Source: Ustilago trichophora (taxonomy: Eukaryota; Basidiomycota; Ustilaginomycetes; Ustilaginales; Ustilaginaceae). Taken from it: a DNA stretch of 64,000 nucleotides. A program made the position numbers and the translations under genes. Location: positions 2,108,001 through 2,172,000 of the forward strand of contig OOIN01000003.1 of the NCBI GenBank assembly GCA_900323505.1. Reading direction: 5' to 3'. This document shows positions 63,527-64,000 of the stretch, in pieces. The notes beneath the pieces were generated by a model, which saw only the letters and a list, made by a program, of their open reading frames with translations, searched no databases and was not told where the DNA came from. Every line of letters begins with the position of its first letter. Position 1 is the stretch's first letter.

Positions 63527-64000
63527 TTAGCATTGCTCCATCATAGTGATGGCTGAATTCGAACTTGTGCTGCTTTGCGAGGTGTCGAGCATCTTTTCCA
63601 TGCAGATGGAGGAATCGACTCCGGCGTAATATCCAAAGTTGGGGATGATTCGGTATCCGTTACGTGCGTAGAAGCGCTGTGCTTCTGCAAGCTTGTCGCC
63701 AGTCTCGAGAAGCAGTCGATGGATGCCGAGGGCGAGCGATTTTTGCTCTAGAAAGACGAGCACTGCGTTTGCAGCGCCCTTACCTCGAGCTTGCTTGGTG
63801 ACAAACATCCTTTTGAGCTCGGCAGAATTCTTGTCAAGTCTTCGAAGCCCTCCGCAGCCTACCGGTTTGTGGTTCTGATAAGCTACACAGAAGCACGTCA
63901 TGTCGTCGGCCGTCGGTGGCGTGCCTGGCTCCGAGTCGACACGTTCATACAAAGCGGCGATGTCGATGCGCTGCTGCTGTCGCAGATCACAGGCATCTGG
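63527..64000 (-). CDS. GNAT family N-acetyltransferase, partial (5' end outside the window)
   Basis: 157 codons including the stop are visible. The frame stays open to the window edge, so the start lies beyond 64000. The acetyl-CoA-binding block is clear: ELKRMFVTKQARGKGAANAVL (in two parts), followed by LLLETGDKLAEAQRFYARNGYR. The pattern of GCGGLRRL and an FYARNGY end is typical of small-molecule or amino-acid acetyltransferases. The substrate is unknown. Confidence 0.85.
   Translation of the reverse strand, partial: PDACDLRQQQRIDIAALYERVDSEPGTPPTADDMTCFCVAYQNHKPVGCGGLRRLDKNSAELKRMFVTKQARGKGAANAVLVFLEQKSLALGIHRLLLETGDKLAEAQRFYARNGYRIIPNFGYYAGVDSSICMEKMLDTSQSSTSSNSAITMMEQC

Overview
The window looks like a nuclear segment of a smut fungus (Ustilaginomycotina, probably Ustilaginaceae). 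Genes are densely packed, mostly intron-poor, with short GT-AG introns (43-175 nt here) and GC-rich codon use. Intergenic DNA carries pyrimidine tracts. The gene set is eukaryotic and fungal: Zn2Cys6 regulator, RTA1-like protein, chitin deacetylase, class II DAHP synthase, Kex2-type secretory sites, intron-containing tRNAs. No operons, CRISPR or bacterial genes are present. The species cannot be fixed from sequence alone.

Layout. 0-8 kb: HEATR6-like HEAT-repeat protein, a small 8-Cys protein, a secreted Ser/Thr-rich protein, a complete 2.25-kb pogo/Fot1-type transposon with an open transposase, and HMG-CoA lyase. 8-18.5 kb: Rax1-like RGS membrane protein, a 3.7-kb gene-free stretch, a DUF3074/START-like protein and an arrestin-like protein. 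20-28 kb: secreted serine protease, ITP pyrophosphatase, an allantoate-permease-family transporter, class II DAHP synthase. 28-43 kb: a cysteine-free secreted orphan, a GRAM-domain membrane protein, a YFH7-like P-loop kinase, a rhodanese-like/methyltransferase fusion, uridine kinase with UPRT domain, a Dap1-type cytochrome b5 protein and a CFAP20-family protein. 43-53 kb: GPI-type chitin deacetylase, a Tc1-like non-autonomous element, TMA16, an RTA1-like protein divergent from a Zn2Cys6 factor, and two tRNA-Gln(CUG) genes. 54-64 kb: long-chain alcohol oxidase, a truncated Sac-domain phosphatase, a SnoaL-like protein, a dihydroxybenzoate-type decarboxylase and a partial GNAT.

Themes. Two enzymes of acyl/alcohol catabolism (HMG-CoA lyase ending AKL, alcohol oxidase ending ARL) carry apparent peroxisomal PTS1 tails. 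Five proteins have signal peptides or secretory features (3.8, 20.6, 28.1 and 42.8 kb, plus the RTA1-like N-terminus). Divergent pairs with short shared promoters are common (Dap1/CFAP20, RTA1/Zn2Cys6).

The most unusual signals are the open pogo element, recurrent 5-bp-periodic TACAG/TACTG arrays that resemble accumulated Tc1/mariner excision footprints and flank a 1.1-kb Tc1-like element, a ciliary-family CFAP20 protein in a lineage without cilia, and a Sac phosphatase that stops about 36 residues after its catalytic motif. I saw no convincing wholly new multi-gene system.
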